Position numbers and translations under genes: made by a program. The notes beneath the pieces are model-generated. The model did no database searches and was not told the DNA's origin. It saw nothing but the letters and a program-made list of their open reading frames with translations. From Symsagittifera roscoffensis (taxonomy: Eukaryota; Xenacoelomorpha; Acoela; Convolutidae), in assembly GCF_963678635.1 (NCBI RefSeq), contig NC_087063.1:68862727-68926726 (forward strand): a stretch of 64,000 nt of DNA. The letters run 5' to 3'. This document shows positions 36,701 to 48,009 of the stretch, piece after piece (position 1 is the stretch's first letter; the number at the start of each line of letters is the position of its first letter).

Positions 36701-38640
36701 TAATTTTTTTAGTAGAAAAATGTATGAAAAGATAGACAGATAGATAGAAACTTTACCTGATTCGAGGAAAAATAAACAAGTGAAGCGAGCTTCTGAAAAC
36801 TCAATAGGTATTTCACAATTGAATTGAATAGCCCACTTGCATATCAGAAATCTGTCAAAATTTACAATCCAGTAAAAGAGAAACTGAACTTTTTGAAGGC
36901 TGTTTTCAAAAAGTGGTGGAAAATTAGAACTTTTAAAAACTATAAACACGTCATACCACAAAAAATGATGGGGTTTGAGCAGTCAAACTAGGAGGCAACA
37001 TCTGCAACTATTGAAAAACTTTGGCATCACCCCATTATATGGCCAATAAGTTTTGATTTTGATAAATAATATTCTCAACTTAGGCTTTGGTAAATTTTTT
37101 TCCACGTCATTTCTCAAATTTCAGATCTCGGAAAGTAATAGAGTGCGAGCAGTCATATTTAGAGGCATGTTTGAAAACCAATGGAATATAATGACAAGGC
37201 CTCAGGAAGGGATGGCGATTTTCAAATTTTGTAGCGAATTTGGAATCTACTTCTTTTTTGGAAATTTTTGAGAAAAAAAAACAATTAACTCGTCACATCT
37301 TAGCAACTCAAAAAATATGAGAATCAATATTTGAGGTCAAGCTGAAAACCACTGTAGAACTGTGACAGCATCTTATCCTAAGGTTGCTAACAACAATTTT
37401 TGAAAAGAAACCTCGATACAAACAAAATTAGCATTGCAAACTTTGGAAATCCCTAGAGCTAATAACTCGCGCTCGAAGAGATGCATGGTGAAACTGATGT
37501 TCAACTTAGTGAATTGCAATCAATATTTAGCATGAACAAAAAATTTAAATGAAAACTCGTGTTAAAGTTTTTTGTTCATAAAAAACTTCAGCAAGCGTTT
37601 TTAACATTTTCAGTTTTTGGAATTTTATGATTATTTTTTAAATTTTAATTTATTTAGTAGAAAAATGTATGAAAAGATGGACAGATAGATTGAAGCCTTA
37701 ACTGATTCGAGGAAAATTAAACAAGTGAAGCGAGCTTCTGAATACTCAATAGTTATTTCACAATTGAATTAAATAGCCCACTTGCATAACAGAATATTGT
37801 CAAAATTTACAATCCAGTAAAAAAGAAAAGGAACTTTTTGAAGGCTGTTTTCAAAAAGTTGTGGAAAATTAGAACTTTTATAAAGCCATAAACACGTCAT
37901 ATCACAAAAATTGATGGGGTTTGAGCAGTCAAACTAGGAGGCAACATCTGCAACTATTGAAAAAATTTTGGCATCACCCCATTTTATGGCCAATAAGATT
38001 TGATTTTGATAAATAATATTCTCAAATTAGACTTTGATAATTTTTTTTACATGTCATTTATCAAATTTCAGATCTCGGAAAGTAGTAGAGTGTGAGCAGT
38101 CATATTTAGAGGCATCTTTTGAAAACCAGTGGAATATAATGACAACGCCTCAGGAAAGGATGGCGATCTTCAAATTTTGTAGCGAATTTGGAATCTACTT
38201 CTTTTTTGGAAATTTTTGAGAAAAAAAAATTGAATCGTCATATCTCAGCAACTCAAAAAACATGAGAATCAATATGTGAGGTCAAGCCGAAAACCACTGT
38301 AGAACTATGACAGAATCTTATCCTAAGGTTTCTAACAACAATTTTTGAAAAGAAACCTTGATAGAAACAAAATTAGCATTGCAAACATTGGAAACCCCTA
38401 GAGCTAATAACTCGCGCTCGAAGAGATGCATGGTGAAACTGATGTTCAACTTAGTGAATTGCAATCATTATTTAGCATGAACAAAAAAGTTAAATGAAAA
38501 CTCGTGTTAAAGTTTTTTTTCATAAAAAATTTCAGCAAGCGTTTTTAACGTTTTCAGTTTTTGGAATTTTTTTTATTATCATGTTTTTTAAAGTTATTTA
38601 ATAAAATAATGTAAGAAAAGGTAGACAGATAGATTGAAGC
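33780..38640. repeat. Satellite array, unit about 945 bp
   Basis: The landmark GGTTGCTAACAACAATTTTTGA-type block recurs at about 34271, 34570, 35492, 36437, 37380 and 38326. The last four intervals are about 922, 945, 943 and 946 bp. The first 0.8 kb holds diverged partial units. Each unit contains a short open stretch (35164, 36109, 37053, 38000). Paired frame changes between units show it is not under coding constraint. Confidence 0.9.
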
Positions 38641-38689
38641 ATTAACTGACTCAAGGAAAAATAGTAGTATATGTTGGGGCAGTTCAGCC

Positions 38690-39010
38690 GGGGGGGGGGG
38701 GGTGCTGACCCCCATGTATTAACATAGGCTATAGAGTATCCGGTCAGCACCCTATGTATTAAGATAGGCTATAGATTTCCCAATGTATTAAGATAGGGAA
38801 TAGGTTTCCCAATGTATTAAGATACGAGGTTTCAGATGGTAAGTTTCAGAAAAATTTTAGGCGCCCGATCTTACCATGTTTTAAGATAGTGTTTAGATTT
38901 CCCATGTATTAAGATAGTGTATAGATATCCCTGTGTATAAGGATTAGAAATTCCTTGTATTAAAATAGGGAATAGAATTTCCAATGTATTAATATAGGGA
39001 ATGGTAAGGT
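38690..39010. repeat. G13 run plus ~30-bp minisatellite
   Basis: A run of 13 G (38690-38702) is followed by about eight diverged units of roughly 30 bp around AATGTATTAAGATAGGGAATAG. Homopolymer G runs are assembly-prone and can form G-quadruplexes. Confidence 0.75.
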
Positions 39011-40199
39011 TTCAGTGTGATGGTAAGAAAATATTAAGAAAAACGGTATTTTTTGGATTTTGTGTGGAAATGTCTAGTTTTTTCGCAAAAATCTCGGCAT
39101 GCGTTATGTAATTCTTGAGTGTTACATGTAGAATGTGCAATGAAGAGAATATGTTTATTGGTTCATGGTAAGTCCATGGTAAGATGTGCAAAAATTTGGA
39201 AATGCTTATAAAAAAAATTGATATTTTTTCAAAAAACTTCAAAACACGATATGATTTGATATAATTTGACTTACTAACTATTTTATTAGATGATCCTTTT
39301 TTTGAAACTGTACTCAATCTAGATTAAACTATGCTGAAACCTACTGAAACCTTAAAAAATTTTCAAGTTTTTGGAAAAAATTGCAAAAATTTCAAGTTTT
39401 TGGAGAAAACTGCCAAAACTTCAAAGTTTTTGGAAAAATTTCAAGTTCTGAAAAATTGCAAAAGTTTCAAAGTTTTTGGAACAAACTACAAGTTTTAGGA
39501 AAGAACTGCAAAAATATCAAAATTTTGGCTAGTTTTTTGTTGCTTTTGATCTAATTGAATAGAAAGTAAATACGTTTAGAGTTTAAAATTAAGCTCAAAT
39601 TGTATTTCAATTGGCATCATGTTGAGACACTGATACAAAAACTTTGAATAGACATATGGAATTTTCAAAATTTTTCTCACAAAAAATTGAAATACGATAA
39701 ATTTAAGCATTATTTGAGTAACAAAGCGGGTTTTATAATGCTCTCAACATTAACAAGAAAGCTAATAAAAGCTGAATCGAAATTGAAACTTGTGGAAGAT
39801 AGTGAAAATAACCGTAATTTTTAAGAAAGTAAAATAAAATTTATTCAAATTTATCAAAAATTTTCCAATTACAACCTTTTAATTGGATATTTAACTAATT
39901 TTTTGTCCAATTCAGGGAGAATTGAAACTCAAAACAAATGAACATTAAGAGCAATATTCCATAAAATTTCTAGATTTTTGTTCAATTTTTAACCCAAATT
40001 TGTGCAAAAATTACAAACTTAGAGAAGTTATTCACCTTAATAGTACAGAACTTCAGATCAATGATGAAATCTGAACAGTTAATAGCTAAAATTGACTAAA
40101 AATGAGATAAATTTTTCTTTAAAATTTATTCGATATTTGCTCAAATTCAACAAAATCTTCTTCATAAGTGATGATTATCTCTCTGTTGCTTCTGCAACA
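39011..40199. other. AT-rich noncoding DNA
   Basis: I see no gene. Bases 39355-39530 hold short diverged repeats of the type CAAAGTTTTTGGA. Otherwise featureless. Confidence 0.5.
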
Positions 40200-41120
40200 T
40201 AATTTCACAATTTTCCGTAGAAATGTTCTATTCTTAAGGGTTATTCTGAATTTCTGCTTAATACATGATTCCGCTATTTAACACACTTTGCAATAAAATT
40301 TAGTCAGAACTGGAGAATTTAGGGGGAAAATAGTATCAATCGAACGAACAATTTGCTAGCAGAGATGAAATTAGAACTGATACCGTCTGATCATTTTGAT
40401 AAAAATTGTAAATGTCTGCCTCAAGTTTCCCTTATTAGGTGCTACAGTAAACTATTTAAGCAAAAATACAACTTTTGGGATAAATATCTATCACTTTTCT
40501 GGAAAAATAGTCAATTTTTCATGACTTTCTGTTAAAATGCTCCAGGCTTTAAGTTTATTCCTGCTTTCTGCTTAATGCATGTTTTCGCTATTGAACACAT
40601 TTTGCAAGAAAATTTAGTTAGAACCGGAGAATTTAAGAGAAAAATGGTATCAATTGAACAAACAATTTGCTGGCAAAGATGAAATTAGAACTGATACCGT
40701 CTGATTATTATGATAAAAATTGTAAATGTCTTCCTCAAGTTTCCCTTCTTAGGTGCCACAGTAAACTATTTAAGCAAGAATACAACCTATGGGATCAATA
40801 TAATCACTTTTTGGAAAAAAAAGCCAATTTTTTATGATTTTCTCTAGAAATGCTCTATGTTTTAAGGTTTTCCTTGCTTTCTGCTTAATGCATGTTTTCG
40901 CTATTGAACACACTTTGCAAGAAAATTTAGTCAGAACTGGAGAATTTAGGAGGAAATTAGTATCAATTGAACCTACAATTTGCTAGCAGAGATGAAACTA
41001 GAATTGACACCATCTGATTATTACGATAAAAATTGTAATTGTCTTGCTCAAGGTTGATTTGATAGGTGCTAGAGTAACTTATTTCAGCAAAATTACAATT
41101 TTTGTGTCAATAACTATCAC
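40200..41120. repeat. Tandem repeat, about 314 bp, three units
   Basis: CTGCTTAAT landmarks occur at 40254, 40568 and 40881, giving periods of 314 and 313. Units share an internal block CAATTTGCTAGCAGAGATGA. No coding signal. Confidence 0.85.
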
Positions 41121-42590
41121 TTTTCTTGCAAAATAAATTTTAAATAGCTTTTTTTCTAATTTAAAAGGGAACTTTTCTCAAAAATATTGAATTGAGAAAG
41201 ATTCGGTGCTGCTGGTTAAAACATTCAAAAAATATGTAAAAATTGAGAATAGAAATGTGTTTTTACAATATAAGAACAAATTAGGAGCAGCTCTTTTAGT
41301 TATATTCTGAAAACCTCCGGAAATACGCAAGGGAACCTAGTTTCTAACATCTACAATATCTAAAAATTTCTAAAAGAGCGCGTCTCAAAAAATGATTTAG
41401 CAAAGGAAATCAAGGTGCAAACTGGAACAATTGTGTAATTTTCGGATTTTTATTAAGCAAAAGAAAACTCTATATATTTAAAAAAAATAATGAAATGTAG
41501 ATCTTGAAACCTGTTTTTGCTTTATGCGTCATGTATCTTCTTCCGAAAGATGTCGGATTGAGTTTGCTTTACAAACACTATCCTCAAAACATCTGATTTT
41601 TCATAAAAAGTTACCTTATATATCAAAGGATAACAAACTTTTCTAATGAATTACACATAAATACCAATCTTTGACACTATTTATGTCCGTGTTTCTCTCA
41701 AAATATGGTTTATAAGCTAAATTTTAGTAAAATTATGTCAAAACTCTTAATGAATTAAATCGAGTTTCTATCTCATTTTCTCAGTTTCTGCTTCATCTTC
41801 TATCTATCAAGTTAATCCAATTTGAACAAAAATTAATTGAAAATTGAACTTTTGAAGAAAAAATGTATCGTTTCAACGACCGTTCAACAATCCGAAGCTG
41901 AATTAGTACCATGAATCCTTTGTTAAACGTCTTTAAATGATTTTCTCTATTTGATAATTTTATATTGCTGTTTCAACTCTGAATTTCTATTTTGAAGTAA
42001 ATTTTGGGTTTAGAATGATGTATACTATTAACTTGAATTTTTCAAATGTCAGCAAAACATACAGATTCAAGGTCAATTATCAATTCCTTTTCTGAAATGT
42101 AGAAAAAAAAGCGAAAAAAAAACCATAATTCTTAGTAAATCAATCCTCAATATCTGCTACGCACTACTCTAAGATTACTTTTACAACCACTAAGCAAGGA
42201 AAACTTTAAATTGGTTACTAGGCAAAACTTTTCAATTAATCGATGTTTTATAAATATCCAGTTTTTTATTGTATTTCAACAAATTCTGAAGCACTCATTA
42301 GCGTATATAATTCGCTTTTACTACAAATTTATTGCAACAAAATCTCTGCAAGCTTGCAACCAATGGAGTTTTTACTGTAGTTTAAAGATTTTCGGATTGA
42401 TTTTCGTCGAAAGTTCACGACAATTTGAACTCGATTTTTGCTGCTTTTACCATCAATCAAAACCTTTGAGTATGACAAAACAAGGATAATGACAAAAAAC
42501 TGTAAATTTTTTACTAAAAATTTTTCAAATATAACGTATAGACTTTTCAGACTCAGTAAAAATTATTATTCAAAGTATTTTTTACTATGT
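41121..42590. other. AT-rich noncoding DNA
   Basis: I see no supported gene, repeat array or RNA gene in this stretch. Confidence 0.4.
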
Positions 42591-42616
42591 TTTTCTTAAA
42601 AATATATCAGTTTTAC

Positions 42617-42844
42617 CTTCTCTTGGAGTGTTTTTTGAGACTGCCGAGCACATATTTTAACATTATATTGACACTGCTTCATCTTGATATGATTAGTAAG
42701 TTCCTCGCTGCTAAATGTAAAAAACTTACAATTGGAACACTTTAAAACGTCACAGTCATTTCGATGTCTTGACGCATCTTTACATGTGTATTTTCTTCCA
42801 CATTCAAGGCATGCAATTAATTTGTTTCTATTAAGTAACGGCAT
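42617..42844 (-). CDS. Possible zinc-finger protein exon
   Basis: ATG at 42844 gives about 76 residues ending at a plausible splice donor (AAG then GTAAAA, intron from 42616). If unspliced, the frame stops about seven codons later. It contains two Cys/His modules: CLECGRKYTCKDASRHRNDC and then CSNCKFF...LTNHIKMKQC. The pattern is C-x2-C-x10-H-x3-C then C-x2-C-x10-H-x4-C, a C2HC-like zinc-binding pattern. The downstream exon was not identified. It lies near CCAAT motifs (43034, 43072) that could serve as its promoter, divergent from the gene at 43808. Function unknown, perhaps nucleic-acid or protein binding. Confidence 0.45.
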
Positions 42845-43033
42845 CTCAATAGGAAGAAAAAGAAAAAAAAATGGGAGATTTAGAATGTCCCAAATTTTCA
42901 GTAAAGAAAAGTTGAATAGGCTCAAAAAATGAGTAAAAGCGAATAAAAACAGCAAATTTCTTAAACAATTGTTTTTGACGTGAAAGAAAATCAGAATAGA
43001 TACGCTATTTAGCCTAGCTGAAATGAAAATCAT

Positions 43034-43619
43034 CCAATCTAACCATGGAGTTTTCAAAAATTTGCTATCAACCAATCAGAATCGAGCATTCGTTTTAAGG
43101 AAATTTTTTCAAAATCCTGCTTGATTCGGTTTGGAATCAGATTTCCAGAGATTTGTTTGAAAATTGATCAATTTTGAGTTATCCTCCCAGATTCACATCA
43201 AAATCAAAGAACTTGACTATTTACTCTAAAATATGCTTTTTATCATTGATTACATACAAAAAATTCAATTAACTTGATGAAAAAAATTGTAGTTGCTACT
43301 TTTTTTAGTTTTCTTCCTTTTGTTACTTATATCAGCAATATTTCTTATTTTTACATCAAACAACTTTTGGTCATTTATTTTTGCAATTGCTTTTGTGTAT
43401 ATTTTTACTTTTTTGACAGATTTAATTCCTTAAACATTTCTCTCATTGAATACGACAACAAGAACAAAAATGAACATTTTTGTGAGTGGAAACGACACTA
43501 TCCAAAATGGAGCTTTGTTTCCTATTGGACACGACTTTTAACAAAGAATCCCATAAAAGGAAGCTGAAATCTGATTGGACACGACTGCAATCCAAATAAG
43601 GAAAATCAATTCTGATTGG
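43034..43619. promoter_or_regulatory. Cluster of CCAAT boxes between divergent genes
   Basis: CCAAT at 43034 and 43072, and ATTGG (CCAAT on minus) at 43524, 43574 and 43615. They sit between the zinc-finger exon on minus and the gene starting at 43808 on plus. Clustered CCAAT boxes are typical of NF-Y promoters. Confidence 0.4.
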
Positions 43620-43807
43620 TCAAGCCCACACATTCGAGTTGAAGGTACCCCTAACTCCTCACAAAAAATCATTTTATTTTCAACTTAACTACCGTCAACT
43701 ACCTCCTCTCTCAGCTCAAATTACCTTGATTTCAACTTCTCTTCCGTCAGCTATCCCTCTATCAGCTTTTTCTTGTTCTTACTCTTTTACTCAATTAATT
43801 GCTCAAA

Positions 43808-44280
43808 ATGATCTTCTCAGTACAAAACAGCAATCTCATGTACTCTGTAGAATTTTCGCCTGATCTAGTACAAATTCAAGTGCGAGAAACAGTCTCAGGA
43901 GTTTTTCTGGCAAGAATGGATATCCCAATCCAAGTCTGGCACATGGTGGAAGTGATGCGAAGGGATTTCAACGAACATCATGTGACACAAGTACCCATGA
44001 CAGAGAACCAACTTGAAGAAATGCAAACGATGGAGGAAATTTCTGATCATGTGGGCATGAACTACCCCGAGATCCGGACTCAAGATTTGTGGCTCAACCA
44101 GTCGACGACTTCCTCTTTCCTTGGGAGGGGGAAGGATCAGTCGAAAACCCCATCACAATAGATGAAGATGAAGGTTTCTCAGAAACAATGACGCCTCCAG
44201 CTCCACAACAACCTCCAGCAATGGAACCTCGTCCAACTCTGCGTTCTATAGAAAACCTACAGAACTCTTCTGCTGCTTGA
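43808..44280 (+). CDS. Small gene of unknown function with likely frameshift
   Basis: ATG at 43808. The first frame encodes a compact beta-rich start (MIFSVQNSNLMYSVEFSP) and a WHMVEVMRRDF helix. Near 44086, at a GATTTG stretch, the coding character switches to the next frame. That frame runs to the stop at 44278-44280 with a typical acidic motif (PITIDEDEGFSE) and a Pro-rich tail. If the first frame is simply continued it ends at 44161 with a poor tail. A 1-nt indel, a sequencing error or a tiny intron would explain this. ATTAAA at 44291 may be the poly(A) signal. The N-terminal half loosely resembles the ORF at 46055, suggesting a small paralogous family. Not recognised. Confidence 0.5.
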
Positions 44281-44529
44281 CAGCTCTTTGATTAAATGTT
44301 TTTGTAGATAATTGTTGTTTGGTGTTATTTTTGTTCTTTGTAATTAATTTCTTCAATTTCATTTTAATTATGAGAATAGTTGAGAGGTTCAGAGTAAACT
44401 ATTTAAAGACAATTAAAACTTAATTTAGTACTCTGAACTGGCACATATGATGAGAAACTCGATTAATTTTTGCACACATATTCGGAAAAACACTAAAAAA
44501 AATTGTATATATTAAATGTTACCTAATGG

Positions 44530-45090
44530 TTTTGCATCTTGTCACACTTTTCGCACTTTGTAGAAAAATTGATACACTTTCCGCATTTCGTCAAGGAAAG
44601 TGAGAGACTTTTCGCAAACTGTCATAAATATTGAAACACTTTTCGCATTTTGTCGAAAAAGTAAACATTTTTCGCATTTTATCGAAAAAACTGAACTATT
44701 TTTCACATTTTATCGAAAAAAGTAAAACATTTTTCGCATTTTGTCGAAAAAATTGAAACACTTTTCCGCATTTTATCAAAAAAAGTAAAACACTTTTCGC
44801 ATTTTGTCGAAAAAAGTAAAAAACTTTTCTCATTTCTAGGAAAAAAAGTGAAACACTTTTCGAATCTTGTCGAAAAAACTAAAACACTTTTCGCATTTGT
44901 AGGAAAAAAGTGAAACACTTTTCGCATCTTGTCAAAAAAATTGAAAGATTTTTCGCATTTTGTCAAAAAAAAAAATTAGAACACTTTTCGCATCTTGTCA
45001 AAAAAATTGAAACAATTTTCGCATTTGTACAAAAAAAGAGAAACAGTTTTTGCATACGCTTCAAAAAATTGAACCACTTTTCCCATCTTT
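44530..45090. repeat. Minisatellite, about 40-bp unit
   Basis: At least a dozen diverged units of the form CACTTTTCGCATTTTGTCGA followed by an A-rich spacer. Open frames across it on both strands are repeat artefacts. Confidence 0.85.
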
Positions 45091-45592
45091 CCGAAATAAA
45101 TCATTACAATTTTTCTTGCACAGTTACTTGCTAATCTTTATGAAACTTTTATTCAAAATTAAATCCTTCAGAAAACTAATTTTTGCACGTCTGTTGATCA
45201 GAAAAAATTGATAACCAAGGTATTAGAAGTTTTCTAAGCAATAAGTCAACATGCTCTTTACATCAAAATTTTGCGTTTTTTGCCTTATCATTTTAGAAAT
45301 GGCAAAAAAATTCAATATAATTTTTAAAAAAACCAAGAAAAAACGTGCATTTTACCAAAAAAAAAATTCTAAGATAGGTATACATCAAAAAATTTATTTA
45401 TATTTATATGTTAAAATCTGTTCAAGCTAGAAAAAATTATTTTTGACAAAATTTTTTTAACAAATATTCAATTATCTTAAGAAAAACTATTTGAAAAAGC
45501 CAATCAGAGGGTCTGACATTATTCCTCTGCAGAGCTAGGAAGGTGTCTTTTGAAATTGTTAGGTAATGAAAAAGTAATTCCACCTGAGAAAA

Positions 45593-45665
45593 TGACGTCA
45601 TTACACTTTAACTTTTATAGAACAGTAAAAGTTATGGAATATTTCCACCAGAGAAATTGACGTCA
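45593..45665. promoter_or_regulatory. Twin CRE palindromes TGACGTCA
   Basis: Perfect TGACGTCA at 45593-45600 and 45658-45665, each inside a duplicated segment of about 65 bp (TTCCACCTGAGAAAATGACG and its variant). They lie 390-460 bp upstream of the ORF at 46055. CREB/ATF-type factors bind this site. Confidence 0.45.
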
Positions 45666-46054
45666 TTATCCATTAAGTTATAGAATCTTCTAATTTTTAG
45701 AATCTACAGATTAAATCCTTGATTTTTATAAAAAGTTATTACATATTAACATCTACATTTTCCTCAATCTTCTAAATTCTAGAAATAATCACTAAAAATT
45801 AACCAATCACAATTCCAAAACTAACTCTAAGGTGATGACGTTGCTGAAAAAAATTTGTGGATTTTAGTTATTTTGCTAGTTTTTTAAATTTAAATAAAGA
45901 TACGCAACCAGGGTTATAAATAATAGGAAAAGTTTTCAATGAAATTCTTCCCTTTTGAAAAATCTTAGTCAACAAAAAATTCTTATTTTACAAAATCCTT
46001 TATAAACAATTAAAGTCAATCAAGTGTTGCAAAACTTTTGGAGTTCAGTTTTTT

Positions 46055-46369
46055 ATGAGAAATTCAGCAAAATCTACAGGTGAAAAAATATACATTTCAT
46101 TTCATTTGAAAATCTCCAACAATTCAGTTCATTTTACCGACATGAGAAGAATTTTTAGAAGAAACGGAAATCTATCTCAGACTTTGAAACCAATCATAAT
46201 AGAACGAGCGAGTTACTGCATCCAGTTTGAAATTGGCTCCGAAACTATCAAGATTCTCAAATATAATGAAATGTTCCAAGCTAGTGAGCAAATTATCATA
46301 GATCTTTCGGAATGGAGAGAACTCGAGAGTAGAAGAGTTAGTATTTGGAAAAGAATTGGCTATGTCTGA
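46055..46369 (+). CDS. Small ORF of unknown function, first of an overlapping pair
   Basis: 104 residues from the ATG at 46055. Basic and beta-rich (KIYISFHLKISN, SYCIQFEIGSETIKIL) with a C-terminal helix IIDLSEWRELESRR. No family recognised. The stop TGA (46367-46369) overlaps the start region of the next ORF by 8 nt. The middle of the protein loosely matches the N-terminal half of the gene at 43808 in order of strand, acidic-turn and Trp-containing helix. Either the two ORFs are translated separately from one mRNA, or a frameshift has split one gene. Twin CRE sites lie upstream. Confidence 0.5.
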   Translation: MRNSAKSTGEKIYISFHLKISNNSVHFTDMRRIFRRNGNLSQTLKPIIIERASYCIQFEIGSETIKILKYNEMFQASEQIIIDLSEWRELESRRVSIWKRIGYV

Positions 46370-46718
46370 GTCACCTTCGAGAAAAAAGTACGGGTTTTCA
46401 TATGATTCAAATGAAGAATATTTTGATGAAGTTGTGCATCTGGGATACGGAAATAGTTTTCATTTGCTTACAAGTGAACATTTACTACAAATGACTATTT
46501 TTGAAAAAATGGTTGAATTTGACATCTTCTACAGAGATCCGAAGAAGTGTTTCACTCCCTTAAGAATTTCCCTACATGATCGGCGAAAAATTGAAACAAT
46601 TCGTGATAGAAGGTACAAGAAAGAAAAATTGAAGGTTCAACAGGATAACTTAGCTCTGTTTAGAAGGAAACATGGTGTGGCACATGAAGAAGAAAGTGAC
46701 AAGGAACTCGAAAATTAA
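46362..46718 (+). CDS. Small ORF of unknown function, second of an overlapping pair
   Basis: 118 residues from the ATG at 46362. It contains KYGFSYDSNEEYFDEVVHL, then an HLLTSEHLLQ helix and a highly charged helical tail (DRRYKKEKLKVQQ) ending acidic. No family recognised. It begins inside the end of the preceding ORF in another frame. A good poly(A) signal follows 73 nt after its stop, which supports real transcription through this ORF. Confidence 0.5.
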   Translation: MSESPSRKKYGFSYDSNEEYFDEVVHLGYGNSFHLLTSEHLLQMTIFEKMVEFDIFYRDPKKCFTPLRISLHDRRKIETIRDRRYKKEKLKVQQDNLALFRRKHGVAHEEESDKELEN

Positions 46719-46790
46719 CTCATTTTTTGATTTTTTTACACATTTTTTCAAGTTTCCCATTGAATTGTAAATTAGTTTTTTTATCATTTG

Positions 46791-46796
46791 AATAAA
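46791..46796 (+). terminator. AATAAA polyadenylation signal
   Basis: Canonical hexamer 73 nt after the stop of the ORF ending at 46718. It fits the 3' end of a transcript carrying one or both small ORFs. Confidence 0.55.
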
Positions 46797-46901
46797 GTGC
46801 TCCTGAACCAAAGCTTTGTTTTTAAAGATTTATCAATGTTAACTTTTAAGAGCACATTTGAAAAGAATTGATTATTTTATCACAAAACTTACATAATCAC
46901 T

Positions 46902-47101
46902 NNNNNNNNNNNNNNNNNNNNNNNNNNNNNNNNNNNNNNNNNNNNNNNNNNNNNNNNNNNNNNNNNNNNNNNNNNNNNNNNNNNNNNNNNNNNNNNNNNN
47001 NNNNNNNNNNNNNNNNNNNNNNNNNNNNNNNNNNNNNNNNNNNNNNNNNNNNNNNNNNNNNNNNNNNNNNNNNNNNNNNNNNNNNNNNNNNNNNNNNNNN
47101 N
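46902..47101. other. Assembly gap (200 N)
   Basis: Exactly 200 N, a conventional scaffolding gap size, so the true length is unknown. It directly borders a C-rich minisatellite. Confidence 0.99.
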
Positions 47102-47520
47102 CCCCCTGCCCCACCTGAACCCACCCCCTCTCCCACCTGAACCCACCCCTCCCCCACCTGAATTCACACCCCACCCCCAACTGAACCCCCCACCCCACCT
47201 GAACCCACCACCCCCATAACACCCCCCACCTGAACACCCCCTGCCCCACCTGAACCCACAAACCCCTCCCCCCCGAACACCTGAACCCCCCCTCCCCCAG
47301 CCCACCTGAACCCACCCCCTCCTCCACTGAACCCCTCCCCTCCTCTACTGAACCCCTCCCCTCCACCTGACCCCCCCCCCCACATGAACCCCCCCCCCAC
47401 CTGAACACCCCCTGCCCCACCTGAACCCATCAACCACTGAACCCCCCCCCCACCTGAATCCCCCCCCCCCACCTGAACACCCCCTGCCTCACCTGAACCC
47501 ACCCCCACTTGAATCCCCAC
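47102..47520. repeat. C-rich minisatellite
   Basis: Tandem variants of CCCCACCTGAACCCACCCCC, unit about 14-18 bp. The minus strand is G-rich and could form G-quadruplexes, probably the reason for the adjacent gap. Open frames here are artefacts. Confidence 0.9.
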
Positions 47521-47854
47521 TCCCTAACTGTTTTCCAGACTTTTTCAACCACGGTAAATAAGCCGACTCATTTGCGCTAAACACAAAGCCTTGTTCCATG
47601 CAAGGAAATTGTATGACAAGCGTTTTTTTTTTTCATGAAAAAGATCAATTTTTTCATTATTTTTTTTTGTATTTTGTCGTATTCAAGACGGTTTTGTATA
47701 TGATTAGCAAGTGTGTTGTTTTAGATAAATGCACATTAAAAACAAATACATGCTGAATTCTTTCGCTACTTAAAACTGTTTATTAAAATTCTACTATGGA
47801 CTTTTATAGACTTACGTTCAGATTTTGCCGACTTTTTGATCAGACTTATGTTCA

Positions 47855-48007
47855 GAAAATTGTCACATACTCCGAGCAGAAAAACGCGAAGAAAACTAAT
47901 GAAAATTGCGGCCAAAAACTTGAAATCAGATTTCGACAAAATTAAGTGGAGAAAAGCAGCTCCGGGAACTATTGTTTTATCATTCATCACTGAAAATTGT
48001 TTTGAAG
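47855..48007 (+). pseudogene. Possible coding exon interrupted by a MITE
   Basis: A 50-codon open stretch with coding-like composition (RKLSHTPSRKTRRKLMKIAA and KIKWRKAAPGTIVLSFI) is preceded by TTCAG at about 47850-47855, a possible splice acceptor. The MITE at 48010 cuts it at a TA. No partner exon or family found; low confidence. Confidence 0.22.
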
Positions 48008-48009
48008 TA

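Noticed and set aside
35164-38219. Repeated ~72-codon ORF in each satellite unit
   Set aside because: It is carried by unit similarity. One unit has two compensating frame changes and the starts are not conserved, so coding constraint is not supported.
44703-45134. Phe/Lys-rich ORFs on both strands
   Set aside because: They translate the ~40-bp minisatellite; no real coding signal.
46872-47520. Gly-rich and Pro-rich ORFs across the gap and C-rich array
   Set aside because: They run through N bases or through the minisatellite.
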